Source: Phyto melanocephala
Taxonomy: Eukaryota; Arthropoda; Insecta; Diptera; Rhinophoridae
DNA length: 64,000 nt
Direction: 5' to 3'
Assembly (NCBI GenBank): GCA_941918925.1
Contig: OW799234.1
Span: 13,964,501 to 14,028,500, forward strand
Below, piece by piece: positions 20,448 through 32,238 of this stretch. The notes beneath the pieces were generated by a model, which saw nothing but the letters and a program-made list of their open reading frames with translations, did not search any database and was not told where the DNA came from. The number at the start of each line of letters is the position of its first letter. Within the stretch, counting starts at the first letter, position 1. A program made the position numbers and the translations under genes.

Positions 20448-21350
20448 CTAGTTGTACCCGGCATGCGTTGCAATGTCAAGTAAAACAAAAAAAAATTAGT
20501 TGTAGGTATATTCTATTAATTAAAGTGCTTCTTGATATACGATATTTTCGATCTTTCCCTCTGATGCGCAGACGAATAAGTGAGACAGTTTGAAGAAGCG
20601 TGGATTTTCTAATTTTTTCAAGCGTTTTTCTCTGTGAAAATTTTTTTTATTCGTTTGATTTACCTGATACCAACGTTAATAATGGTTCAACTGGTAAATG
20701 CAATTCTGGTAGATTCATTTTAGTGTACCACAATACAGGCACAATTTATCAATTTTTTCAATATCGATTTGTATTCTAGCGATTTTTAAACTTGCTTCCG
20801 ACTAAATATCACCTTCAGATCAACGGGTTTTGGCAATGCCTACTCGCTAGGCGTTAAGTCTTCCTACTCTCTGAACCCCTGTTTCATTTGAACGAATTTG
20901 AGCAGTACGGCTCGTCGGCTTTTTAATTTCATGCTGTCTTTATATATTATTTATGTCTGTGCATGTCCAATCGCTTTTCCATTGGTTATCATAACACACT
21001 AGTTTATTTAATCTGGTATGACATATTTATTAAATCTGACTAACCAATGAATTTTCATTATTTGATTTAACATACTTTCAATGTCTACTTTATTCCACTT
21101 CTCAATTGAAATTGGTTCTTTGACTGTCATTCATTTAAATAAAGCTTTTCCTCAAATACCTTTGATTTTTTTGTTGGCTTTTTCGATTTGCTTTTAACGC
21201 TCTAAATTGTGTTTTGTCTTTAATCCGAAAATTTCACCGTCGTTAAACACTGATGATACAATAATTATTGAATCACATTCAATACAACGACAGTTAATTT
21301 TTGTTAATTATGATGATCTTAAAAAAAATTTATTATTACAGTGTTTACAT
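20448..21350 (-). mobile_element. Helitron fragment with CTAG terminus
   Basis: At the left, the minus strand ends CATGCCGGGTACAACTAG followed by T, a canonical Helitron 3' end. Inside are remnants of the Helitron Rep/helicase N-terminal region (20540-20940). The 5' end is not clear; the right limit is only approximate. Confidence 0.5.
20540..20940 (-). pseudogene. Helitron Rep-helicase N-terminal remnant
   Basis: The minus-strand translation gives KSRRAVLLKFVQMKQG near 20930. After two or three stops it gives EKIDKLCLYCGTLKMNLPEL and HLPVEPLLTLVSGKSNE. The C-x-x-C-x-x-L-K motif followed by L-P-E/E-P-L-x-x-L-x-S-G is the conserved cysteine-rich lead-in of Helitron replicases. The Rep (HUH) and helicase domains are missing. 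The family call rests on this short motif and the nearby CTAG end. Confidence 0.5.
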
Positions 21351-21757
21351 AAATGATTATTCTGCAGAACCCTTAGGGACCTTTATTGACCGCAGTAATG
21401 GCATTATCTTTTTATTGCTTTTTTCCTTTTCTTGATTTTTCGATATCTCGAACACAACTCTAAAATAATCGTTAAAATTTTGTTCATACCCTTCACACGA
21501 GAATGTAAAATTGTATATTGATGACTTAATATAAAAAGGGAGTTTCTCGATTTTTAACATTTTCGGATTGTGCTCACACAAACCCAACATTCCTACAAAA
21601 TTTAGTGATCTGTAGTCGAAAACATCCGATTTATAGCCTAATAAAGAAGCCCAGTCTCATATCATTCTTTTACATTTTATTCAGTCTTAACCTTTACGTG
21701 TTAAGTTACAGAAAATCGAGATACGCCTTTTTTGTAAAAAGCCATCTATATTTTCTA

Positions 21758-22534
21758 TCTATATATATATATAAATCAATGTGTGTTTGTATGTTTGTTT
21801 TTGCTTTATAGACGGTTAAACGGCTGGATCGATTTCCTTGAAATTTTCACAGAATCTTTCTGTATGTCTGGAAGGAACTATAGGCTATACTTTGGTTTGA
21901 AATTGTAAGTTGGCAGGGTTCCACGCACTATTAAATAATAAGTATTAAATATTATATATCATGAAAGTTAATGCAGCTAGAGTTTTCAAATTAAGAACGG
22001 TAAACTTTGACATCCACACGAAAATTTGGGTAAAAAATAGGCGGACTTTCAATAGTAGGCGTGGCCACATGAATTAAATACTAAATTTCGTATATTTAGA
22101 AAACGATATCGATTAGAGTACTTAAATTTTGCTAGAACAACTTTGACACCCAAAGAAACATTTCTGGAAAAAATGGGTACATTATAAATTGTGGGCGTAG
22201 CAGCTCTCATAGCAATTGAATACTAAAATTCGTATATTCGGGAAGCGATAACAGTTAGAGTACCCAAATTTTGCACGAGAAACTTTGACATCTATATGAC
22301 TATTTTGATAAGAAATTGATGCTTTAATAATAGTGGGCGTGGCACCTGTCATATGAATTAAATACAAAAATTCGTATATCTGGGAAGAGACACTTTGACG
22401 TCTCTACGATGATTTGAATAAGAAATGGTTGATTTAGTAATAGTAGGCGTGGCAAGTGCCAAGTGGCAAGTTTGAACTATAAAATTTTTATTTCATTACG
22501 ATGGGGGTGGCGAAGCACACCGGGTATTAGCTAG
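21758..22534 (+). mobile_element. Non-autonomous Helitron, TC...CTAG ends
   Basis: It is inserted between A (21757) and T (22535), starts TCTATATATATATATAAATC and ends CACCGGGTATTAGCTAG, all Helitron hallmarks. GTGTGTTTGTATGTTTG and AAACGGCTGGATCGATTT near the 5' end are typical of insect copies. The body has about four degenerate units with GTAGGCGTGGC and TTCGTATAT. Non-coding. Confidence 0.75.
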
Positions 22535-22547
22535 TATATATATATAT

Positions 22548-22720
22548 ATGTTTGTCATTCCGTTTGTTATATCTACAATATTAATTTACGATCCCGTAAA
22601 GTATATATGTATATTCTGAATACTTATAGATAAAGGAATTGACATGTGCGTGTGAACGTTGAAATCAACTTTTTGTTGCCCCCACTTATAATGCGGACTT
22701 CTCTATGATATCAATTTCAC
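22548..22720 (+). mobile_element. DINE-like 5' fragment
   Basis: TTTGTCATTCCGTTTG, TTACGATCCCGTAAAGTATA and TTGAAATCAACTTTTTG follow the order in full copies. It is truncated at both ends and begins directly after a Helitron end. Confidence 0.55.
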
Positions 22721-22929
22721 AAATACGCTTTCGAGAATTTTGCTATTGAAAATCGCCTATGTGATTACATTACGAGCTGAGGAATTAGTGAAATAACACA
22801 ATTGTCTATATTTGTCACAAAAAAACAAATATCATGTTTTACTTCTTTGTTCGATGTGCTAATAAAGCTTGCTTTCTCAAATTTTTGTAATTATTTATTT
22901 ATTTACCATTTTAGTCTCAAACTCATTAA

Positions 22930-23300
22930 TATTTTTACTAACCACTGTCTACTTTTCTTATTATAACGTTATATAGTCATGTGACCTCAACGTGTGTAAA
23001 GTTTCTTAAAAATTGGTTTAGTGTAAGTGGCTGAAAATGGTGATTATCTTGTATAGGCGTGGCACTGCCCATTTTTCTAACCTCTTAATTATATTATCAT
23101 GGTAACGCTATGTGTGTACAAAGTCTTGTAAAAGCGGTTGAAAATAAATATTTACTTTGTTTGGGCGTGGCACTGCCTACTTCAATAATTAAAAACAATT
23201 TATGGTCACAGTAACTCTATGCAAGCGTAAAGTTGCAAAAAACTCGTTTAAATAGAAGCAGTAAACATATTTTATGGTCATGGCACTCAAAACATTTCTA
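22930..23300 (+). repeat. Degenerate relatives of the Helitron internal repeats
   Basis: GGCGTGGCACTGCCCA occurs at about 23058 and in altered form at 23165, with GTGTGTAAAGTTT and AGTGTAAGTGGCTGAAAATG. This is the unit structure of the elements at 19555 and 35811. No ends are recognised. Confidence 0.45.
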
Positions 23301-24427
23301 TTGAACAAATTACAGTTACGACAGCGAACGTGACAAACTTTCAAAATAATAAAATAAAAAAAATTAAGAGCAATTATTAACTGCAATACTATGTATTTGT
23401 TTAATTTAAAGCCACTGGTTTTTAATATAAAATAAAATTATTAGACACTTTGATACAACGTTCGTTGAACACAAATAATTATTTAGTAACAAGAACGTGG
23501 CACAAGAACATGAACGAAATTAAATGAAAAATTTACTTTTACCCTTTTATTTATAACTATATTACCTTATATATGTTATAATATAATGAATTTTAATGTC
23601 AATTCATATTTGAATTATCGATTCCCATAAACTTTTCGATGGAAACACCCATATCCTACAAAATAAAAAATAAATAAAAAAGCGATTCTATTGAAAATTA
23701 ATATAAAACAAAAGCAAATTAACAACTACATTGTTCCATTTATTTTTATTTCCATTATTTTTCCCTCCGCTGTAAAATAGCAACTGACTAGAAAATTTTA
23801 GAAATTCCGCCAAAAATTGTTCTCCCTACTTATGCAGGTAAGTAACACATGTGTAGGTAGCTGTTTCCTGGAAATACTCTTGTTATCTACCAAACAATCT
23901 CACAAAACAAATAACAGATAAAACACAATTCTTCCTTAAAACTAATCAGTTAAAAGGAACTAAGTAGTAAACAAAGTTGTAAATAAGTACCTGTTTTGCT
24001 CTTTACTGTTTAAGGGGAAATATAATATTTACACATAGTATGTTTTTACAAAAACAATACTTATGTCCGAACATATGTTTTTGTAACTAACTGTATTGTA
24101 TTACTGTTTTGTTTATTAAATTAAATCAATATTGAATGATAATCATTTGTAAATATGTAGTTGTATGTTTAGAGTTTGTATACATGTATGTGTCTATAGA
24201 TATTGCTGATTATGAACCGAATCAATAACAAGTAACAAATGTAAGAATTATTGCAATGGAAATTGTTTGAATTTCGGTAGTAACTCTAATTACACACACA
24301 CGTACACAATGCAGTGCAAAAAATACGATTGAAACTACCTGTGGAAAAGAGATTTTGAAAGAGCAGGTAACAAATGTGTACATAAATGCAGGTAGTAAGT
24401 AGCAAGGGAATGTTTTTAATTAAGTTT
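23301..24427. other. Gene-free AT-rich spacer
   Basis: No ORF, RNA or transposon terminus could be supported. Confidence 0.35.
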
Positions 24428-25038
24428 TTATACCCTTCACACAGTGAAAAAGGGTATGTATAGGTTTGTCATTCCGTGTGAAATTTCTACAATTTTCATT
24501 TCCGACCCCATAAAGTATATATTTTCTGAAAGCTTATGTAATAGGGAAGTCGATTAAGCTCTGTCAGTCTGCCCGTCTGTCCGTGTGTATGTTGAAATCA
24601 ACTTTTTGAAGCCCCCCGACATCGCTTGGACCCAGGTGAGGTATTAAAATATCAGAAATATTCGGGAGTAGATCGGGAGTATTATCGGTACATAAACAAC
24701 TGAGATATGAGCAAAAACCCACGACCACCTCGATTTTTTTTTTCACAAAAACAACATTACAACAACAACATACATACATACAAACGTGTATACTGGTTAG
24801 AGAAAACGTGGCATCGAATCCCAGCTGAGCCAAAAAAAAATTTTTTTTATATTTTAAAAATTTTTTTAAAATTTTTTTTTTAATTTTTTTTTATTTAATA
24901 TATTATATATATTTTTATTTTTTTTTTATTTTTTTTTTGTTTTATATTTATTATATATATTTTAATTATTTTAAAAAAAATTTTTTTTTTTAATTTTTTT
25001 TTAAATTTTTTTTTAAATTTTTTTTAAAAATTTTTTTT
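24428..25038 (+). mobile_element. DINE-like element, 3'-truncated
   Basis: TATACCCTTCACACAGTG, CATTTCCGACCCCATAAAG, two CTGTCCGTG-type words, GACATCGCTTGGACCCAGG and CATCGAATCCCAGCTGAGCC follow in the standard order. About 200 bp of T/A homopolymer then ends the copy without the 3' hairpin, exactly as at 15332. Confidence 0.75.
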
Positions 25039-25059
25039 GATTTGTGTTGCTCTTTTTAA

Positions 25060-25960
25060 AAGTTGTTCGTTTGTGATGTTAGGGGGCGTACACTACACAG
25101 ACATCCTTTTACGAACATATGTATGGTGGACGTAATTGAGATGGTGACTTGCCATTTTTCACTTCCATAAAGTAGTACCGCTTAAACGCACGCGGTATAA
25201 TTATGCGGTAAATATGAATATTGTTAATTGTATAATTTATAAAAAAGACGCTACCCAATGTCGGCACCGATATAAAATGCCATAATCCGACGGTGGCCTT
25301 ACCACTGAGTTGGCTCCGCGACTGCCAACCAGAACCCCTGCGACCATGCTGTGGAGCTCAGTCATGTCACAGGTAGCAATTTTGCCTACATTAATTCTTG
25401 ATTGTTTTTCACTACATGTCCTAGGTTGATCGGCAACAGAATCAGGTATTCCTGCTGAAAGAAGCCGAACAACCTACCATATAGCTTCTTCTGCTATAAG
25501 GCAACAGCACCCAGAGCCATAAATGGTTGCCCGAAGTCAATGGTGTCATCATCCCAACGTGAGCATCAGTCTTTATGCTGTTGAGATGGCAACAGCACCC
25601 ACAAACAAGGGTGGTTGTCTGAAGTCTGACCGAAATCAAGCATCCGACATTAAACACACCTTAATTTTTTTTCGCTTGAGATAATCACAGCCACCACGTG
25701 CTCTCCGAAGAGACCTCACTAATAACTAGTACAGAAAAAGTTCTGGGGGCTCACTGGTTCTGGTGGTACCAGATAGGTCTCTGGTCAGCCTCAAATTCAT
25801 GCTCCTGACCAGAGTGTTTGTTCTGTCAAGTTATGGCTCCAAGAATCCAGAGATGTTGGTCTTACCTCTCTACCCCATACTGGCAATCCACCAAGGCCTG
25901 GGAAAAGCCAAGGATACATGCCCCCGGAGGGAAACCAATGTAGCAACTAAAGCTTAAGAC
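25060..25960. repeat. Unclassified GC-richer segment with an internal duplication
   Basis: This stretch is clearly richer in G+C than its surroundings. GGCAACAGCACCCA recurs at about 25500 and 25589, each followed by a GGTTG(C/T)C(C/T)GAAGTC word 20-30 nt on, so a ~90-bp unit is duplicated. ORFs are short and not recognisable. A retrotransposon UTR is my best guess, without protein support. Confidence 0.35.
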
Positions 25961-26137
25961 ATATAAAATCTGAACAAAAGTTGCGACATATTCAAAGAAG
26001 TATGACTTTTCCCATGTCATTTATTTTGCAATTGTAACTCCTACGTTACGTTATTTTCTCGAATAAAAAAGCCGATGCAAGCCTGAAGTAAACAAACTAT
26101 GAAACTCTTTTACTGTCAATTATGGTGACCAAAAAAT

Positions 26138-27103
26138 TAGGGTGATCGATTCGGTTTTACAACCGGTGGAAAACCCGGTTTTTTACTCTTTCAGCTGGCG
26201 GTTTTTTCCAAACGTTAATTTTTCGAATGTCGAATACACCGGTTTTTTACTCACAGAAGCCGGTTTTTTTCATTTTTAGTTTTATGTTAATTAACCTTTG
26301 TAACCAAACGTACAATACTTTATTTATTACTCAAAAAATTTCGAAAAATCAGAAATTTTTTTTAATAATCTTCTATTAAATATATTGTAACAAACTTATT
26401 TGTTGTTTCAAAAACAAATGTAAAATAAGAAAAATTATTAGGCTTAAATATTATTTGTTTTAAATGGAGAGCAGTTATTTTATACGTTGTTGTGCTTATA
26501 ATTTGCTGTGATAGTCAGCTGTTCAGTTAAGTTTTTTGACCAAATTATTGGACTTTGCAATACTTTTTGATCTCATTTTCGAATTACATAATATTTTGCC
26601 TCTACGAAATCTAGCGACTTGTACGTTGACTACCGTGACCTCACTGGTGACTTTTTTATATTTTTCATTATTAAAGCCTCCTTGTAACAATTTTTTTTAA
26701 ATGGCAGTACCACAGCAAATACTGGTTATTTTTAACAAATAAATTTAGTTCTTAAAAAATGTAGTGGCACAATGTAAATTTATAAATTTTATTTACAAAA
26801 CGAAATAAAATTTTTGATGGTAAAAGTTCGAAGTAGAAAATAATATAAAAATATAACGGCATTTTATAATAATGCCATTAAATGTGTGTCAACTTAAAAT
26901 GCAATTAAACCATAGAACAAACTAGTTAATGCCTATATATGTGTCTGTGTCATGGATATAAGAAAAAATTATATTTTATGTATTCGACCGGTTAACCGGG
27001 TTTTTTCTAAATTTTCAAAAGAGCAACCGGTTTTTTATAAATTCTAAATTTCAAACTATTTGAAAACCGGTTTCTTAAAAATGTCGAACAATCGATTACC
27101 CTA
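26138..27103. mobile_element. Non-autonomous hAT element with exact 8-bp duplication
   Basis: The ends are TAGGGTGATCGATTCGG and, inverted, TAGGGTAATCGATTG. CAAAAAAT is duplicated at 26130-26137 and 27104-27111. Both subterminal regions contain repeated ACCGG/CCGGTT words (about ten in total), probably transposase-binding repeats. No transposase remains. Confidence 0.8.
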
Positions 27104-27111
27104 CAAAAAAT

Positions 27112-27735
27112 ACACGAATTGCATATTGATTTGAACGCCAATTTTCGTAAAAGGCTTCAATAATCTTAACTCAATAGTATACTTCTCTATGGTTGAATTT
27201 GTCAAACACTGAAACAAAGAAGTGTCATTAAGGTGTGACTCACAATAAACATCGTGCATTATAGTTGGACCACCATCTATAGTGATTGGAAGTAGTGTGA
27301 AATGAAACACACATAAGTTTTTGAAACATTTTACGCAGCTCTTTAGTATGTATATACATGTACACATGTGCAAGTATGTATTCTTTTTTGTGACCGACTT
27401 TATCAATTAAGTGAGTTAATCAAGTTATCGACATAAAATATAAAAAAAGGGAATTTCTTTTATGGGTAATTTACCAAGAATTATGTACAAACAAATGTGT
27501 AAACAATGCAATGATTATTTTAGATTTGCAATGGCTGCAAAAATATCGTACAAAGATAGTAGTGACACGCCACCTTCATACCTATCGGATATAAATTTTG
27601 TTAAGTTATGCACTCATATGGACAGCTGTTACAAACACTTATTAAAGTTTGCAAACTGTAGTGTTTGTCCATAGGTGAGAGAGAAAGAGAGAATAGGGTG
27701 GGACTATAGTTCTTTTCTTCATTCAAAATGTGTAG
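27112..27735. other. Gene-free spacer
   Basis: No supported gene. TATGGACAGCTGTTACAAAC and GTGTTTGTCCATA (27617-27673) form an imperfect inverted pair. Confidence 0.3.
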
Positions 27736-27874
27736 AACTGGGGCCGAATTACGGCATTCGATATCGATGGAAATTTTACTCGAACGATCGAGTTCGCTGT
27801 GCTTTAGGTATAGAGATTCTAATAAGAATTTTCAAATTTCGATCATGTTCGAATGCCGTAATTCGGCCCGAGTT
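27736..27874. repeat. Short MITE with GGGCCGAATTACGG inverted ends
   Basis: GGGCCGAATTACGGCATTCG at 27741-27760 is matched inverted at 27850-27869. The pairing extends outward through AACT/AGTT with one mismatch. The ~90-bp centre carries a second small palindrome (CGAACGATCGAG). Non-coding. Confidence 0.7.
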
Positions 27875-28945
27875 GTAAAGTACAACTCCAACGTTACGTT
27901 GCAAACTACTTAGGCGAATATGTATGGAAAATCTCTGAACGTCGGAATTTTGCAACGGCATTTTACAGTAGAAATAACGATTTAGCAGATGCGGTTCTGA
28001 GTGAAGGGCGAAAATATAATAAGAAATATTTTACAGTGTAAAGGTTGACCTGTAAGGAAGAATACGGCAAATTAGATGGCGTTATTTCTCTAGCTCATCT
28101 AAAATGGGCGGCTTGGGTGTCAAGTCACATGCAACTAAAGTTTAAATTTGTTTACCAAAATTATTATTTTTATTTATTTAATAATATAGTTATTTACGTC
28201 ATGAGTATTATAATTCTGTTGTTAACGTAAGTTTTTCTTTACTAAGTGGGCCTGCCATTTTGTTTTTAATATTATTTTTTTGCCTCTTTTGATAACGTTA
28301 TTTTTTAGTGAAAAAATGTATTAAAATTTTTGGTTTTTCTATTTATTAAAACAAATACAAAAATATTTATTAAGTGGCAAATATGTATAAAATCTTACGA
28401 TTACTTTATTTCAATTAATTAAAAAAAAATATACTATTTGCTGTCTATAATAATTAAGTTTTAATCACTATTCTTTTTATAATCAATCTTCAACAATAGT
28501 TATAAGAAAGATAACCGCAAACCAATCTATTCTAATTAAATAGTTTATTTATCAATTTTATAATACCAGTGATACTAGATGTTTATAGGGGTTTCATACG
28601 ATGAGGGGGCTCCATGTCAGTCCACCACGACTTTCTTTAGTCTGTAACAGTTGAAAGCGGGGTAGTAAAGAAGATATATCTTGTGTTTTCCATAATATAT
28701 TTTCCACTTTTTTTTACACTCATTTGGCTAATAGTGTTTTTTTACACTTAAAGTTAAAACCTAGGTTTAACCATTAAAACCAATAACAGCTGATTTTGCG
28801 TTCAAACTACAAGTTTAATTAATAAATTTGCTTAAAGTTTTTCTTGCAGTACTTTTTTAATATTTTTGTTGTAACTTTAATTTGATACTCTGTTTATCAG
28901 CTGTTTGTTTTTAATAAAAAACTCAAGAGTCGCATTCCAACTCTG
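27875..28945. other. Gene-free AT-rich spacer
   Basis: It has only short spurious ORFs. A GC-richer patch at 28590-28670 (GAGGGGGCTCCATGTC region) was not identified. Confidence 0.3.
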
Positions 28946-28949
28946 GTCG

Positions 28950-30295
28950 GGTCAATAGCTCGCGCGTCATTGTCGTTATCGTTGTCGAATAAAGACAATT
29001 AGTCCATACCTTTTCATATGACTTCGAGAGTTTTGCGTTTCACTCTCGCATTAGCAGTACCGATTTACAGTTAACCAGAGTCTTAATTAACCTCTGCAAA
29101 ACTTTCAAAAATAATATTTTTGGCGTTCAGCTCCCACTTCCTATATGAAGTTATAGGTCGACTTACGGATACTGAACCATCGTGGGATACCCTGGCTCTA
29201 TGGTTTTAAAACTTAAAGCATATCCAAAAGTTATATGCATCGCAGCAACAAACACAACAATAAAAAAACACATGCATTTTGTTGTTGTATATATGCCGGC
29301 ATATGTGACACAATTTTCTTATTTTCTCTTTTTAATTTAATAATTTTTAAAAAACTTTAAAGCTAAAACTTTTTATTCATGATTTCATATATTTTTAAAA
29401 CGTTTTAAACCAACTAAAACTGCGGATTATTTATTGTAGAATAAAAATAAAAAAAATTTATTTGACAAATGCAGATAGGATTCTTAAATAAGTTGGTAAC
29501 GCTGATAATTGTATGTAAAAAAAGCAGTCAGCTGATTGGATACAAGTACCTTATTAATCTACGTTAACCTGGAGAATAAATATTGGGGATATTCATAACT
29601 TAACAAAGAACTAGAATGAATAATAGAATCTTATTCGTCATTAAAAATTATATCGTTAAAACCATCTTTAAACCTTTTTTGTTTTGGTTTTAAGTAGGTT
29701 TTATGAAATACAACCTTGTTTTCGGTGTACCAAGTTAAGTACTAAAACGTTAAAAGGATTAAAAATTGCTGATAATGTTAGATGGCGCTGAGTAAAAAAA
29801 AAATAGTTTAACAAGTGAAATAATTAAAAAAATAACAAAAGCAAACGAAGCAGCAACAACACCAAAACAAAAAGTGTCTCCATAATTTTCAAATATTCAG
29901 TAACAGAAAATAAGAAAATTTCTCTTTTTTTTTGAGGTGTAGGATTACTCTAATAGAGGTTTTTAGTGTACTGGCACTAGACAATTATTTGGCTGTCAAG
30001 AGATAAAACTGCCATCACCAATTATTTTTCATTTAATATTCAAATGTTTTCCAGAGCCTCCTCTAGTAACTGCCAATCGACCTATACCTTCGTATAGGAA
30101 GCCGGAATTTCCGAATTCGACTCCTTATATAAAAATATGCATGAGGTCAATTGATAATTCGGGCAACTGTTTATACAGTTAACCGACGCCACGCAATTAA
30201 CCAATGCGGGAGCGACACGCAAAACTCTCGAAGCCAGATAAAAAGGACGGCCTGATTGTCCTTGCTCGGCAACGATAATATCAATAATGCGCGCT
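28950..30295. repeat. Diverged inverted-repeat pair enclosing ~0.85 kb
   Basis: CTTCGAGAGTTTTGCGT at about 29024 and the CTTCCTATATGAAGTTATAG block at about 29136 return inverted at 30211-30227 and 30079-30100 (CTTCCTATACGAAGGTATAG), in mirrored order and spacing. Arms are about 250 bp. They may be the ends of one large fold-back element. A CAAGG-family copy has inserted inside the left arm's inner side. Confidence 0.5.
29230..29573 (+). repeat. Copy D of the CAAGG-terminated family, most complete body
   Basis: GCAGCAACAAACACAACA, ACACATGCATTTTG, TATGCCGGCATATG and the shared AT-rich body end in CAGCTGATTGGATACAAGTA followed by CCTTATTAATCTACG, the family's right end. It is the best copy for a consensus. 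Confidence 0.6.
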
Positions 30296-30935
30296 TAAAA
30301 AGGTAGAGTGCAAAATTAGAAATAAATATTAAAAAATTTCTTCTGGTAACACTAATTCAACAAATCATCTATGTTTTCATATTCAAAGGGTTTTTTTTAT
30401 CATTTATGTACATATTTATGTATATGCATACATGTGTATTAGTTCATATATAGTACATATTTGCGTACAAATAAATTTATTGATAAATCTATACTTATGT
30501 TCTTAAAACTGGCCAGAGCGGTAAGTGTTTGTCATAAAATTTTATTTTGTAATTAAAAATGTTCTTCTGTTACCACAGAGAACTTATAATTACTAATGAC
30601 CACACCGAGCTGCAAGTTAAACTATAAATGACAGAGATGGAAAATGTTGATTTAGTGTACTTTTTAGTACACATATAATAGCTTCAACTATTTGTACTAA
30701 TATTTTTAAAAAAATCTGGCAACATAATTTTTAGAAAATCTACACATTCAGTTTCTGTGACAATACAATTTAGTGGTAATCTAAGTGGGCAGTACCATGC
30801 CCTTTTTGAAAATGCCCATAGTTTTCAATTAATTTCTTTTACATGCACATGAATTTCTTAAACAATGTAATTAAGTAAGTTGAAAATTGGCAGTGCTAAG
30901 CCCATACAAAAAAAATATTTATTATTTTTAAGCAA

Positions 30936-30985
30936 GGTATATTAATAAGGTACTCGTATTCAAGCAGCTGATTGTTTCTGTGCTC
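30936..30985 (-). repeat. Isolated end of the CAAGG-terminated family
   Basis: CAAGGTATATTAATAAGGTA then CTCGTATTCAAGCAGCTGAT is the inverted form of the right end at 7340-7380. No body follows. Confidence 0.5.
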
Positions 30986-31009
30986 TTAACAGTGAGTGTA
31001 AAAGTGTCA

Positions 31010-31110
31010 ATATGTAGGTTTGTCATTCTATGTGAAATTTCAACAATAGCCATTTCCGACCCCATGAAGCCTGTATTTTCTAAAAGCGGATTATATTTTC
31101 TGGGAGTCGA
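31010..31110 (+). mobile_element. DINE-like 5' fragment
   Basis: TAGGTTTGTCATTCTATGTG and CATTTCCGACCCCATGAAG in the usual spacing. Both flanks are lost. Confidence 0.5.
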
Positions 31111-31137
31111 TTAAGGACTTGTAAAACAGGGAACTTG

Positions 31138-31262
31138 TACCGAACACAACTGATTGGTTTGCAGAGAGCATTGACAGAAAAACGCCCAGAATATACTGCT
31201 AGTCATGAAACCATAATATTTCATTATGACAACATTCGGCAGCTAATGAAAGGCCATTAGGT
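31138..31262 (+). pseudogene. mariner transposase fragment
   Basis: The frame at 31138 reads YRTQLIGLQRALTEKRPEY, then IIFHYDNIRQ and a stop. It matches mariner's L-x-R-A-L-x-x-K-R-P-x-Y and the second catalytic Asp block (F-x-H-D-N-A). The rest of the enzyme is not seen. Confidence 0.6.
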
Positions 31263-32238
31263 TTTTCATGCAATTTTTAATGACTTTTACAAAGACATGT
31301 GACTGACGCCTTGGATCACCAATGTGAGCTCAGAAATTCTTTCTGGTTAAGTCACATAAACTCGAGATTTTACAAAACCCCAATGCAAAAAAAAACACAT
31401 GGCCCACTATGGGACTTCTGCTGCAAAAAAGGCATTTTTTGACTATTACTTTTAAAAAATCTATTGATGCTAATATATAGACAAGAGTCTGGCAAACAAA
31501 AATTAAGATATATGTATATATATTCCTAGAAAAGATAGGTTCAAATCAGGTTAATGTTGTAAAAGGGAAATATATGCTAATTTTGTTCAAATTCAAAAAT
31601 TTATGTATCGAAGATGTTTCGAGCGGAAAAATCTGAGTATCGATTTTATTTAAATCCGAAGACTTGTTTTTAATTTAAAGGAAAAGAAAAGTTATTGCGT
31701 AAATAGTTTGGGAGATATGAGCGCATCAAAATTGTCCTTGAGAATTCAGCATTGGCTGTTTTCGTTGGAGAAAAAGTCAATTAGCTCGGTTTACCTCCGT
31801 GCTGTCAGTATAACGAAATGAAAGGTAAAAGGCTCTTCTTCCGAATTAGTCAAAAAAAAAATTCACCAACTTTTGTCAATCCTTTAAAAAAAATCCAAAT
31901 TTAGTAAAGAAAAGGCACGAATATGGCACCCTTGTATTTGTAATAAACATTGAGGACAAAAATTCGTGGACAAATTGGCGGTCCAAGGGAGGTACCCCTA
32001 GGAGTCGACGGATTTTATAATTTTTTGAATTTTTCTTTTCTACTTAAAATTGAATTGAATTGAGTGTGCAAAATATCATCGTTGTAGGATCACTTCTTCT
32101 ATTTTTTGTAGTAAGATGTATGAAGAAATACCACTGTGCGTCGTGGCCAGTAGAAATCATAATTTCTTTAAATAATTTTTTTTTTGAAATCGTTGCTGCA
32201 ATAAAAAAATTATTTTATGTGCAGTGCGCTCAGATTGC

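Noticed and set aside
24564..24833. Cys-rich ORF repeated at 15438, 24564 and 40622
   Set aside because: The peptide recurs only because the DINE-like repeat recurs. It is not under visible coding constraint and is interrupted in other copies.
27101..27406. 101-codon minus-strand ORF
   Set aside because: No motif or codon bias was seen. It starts in the end of a hAT element and has no gene-like context.
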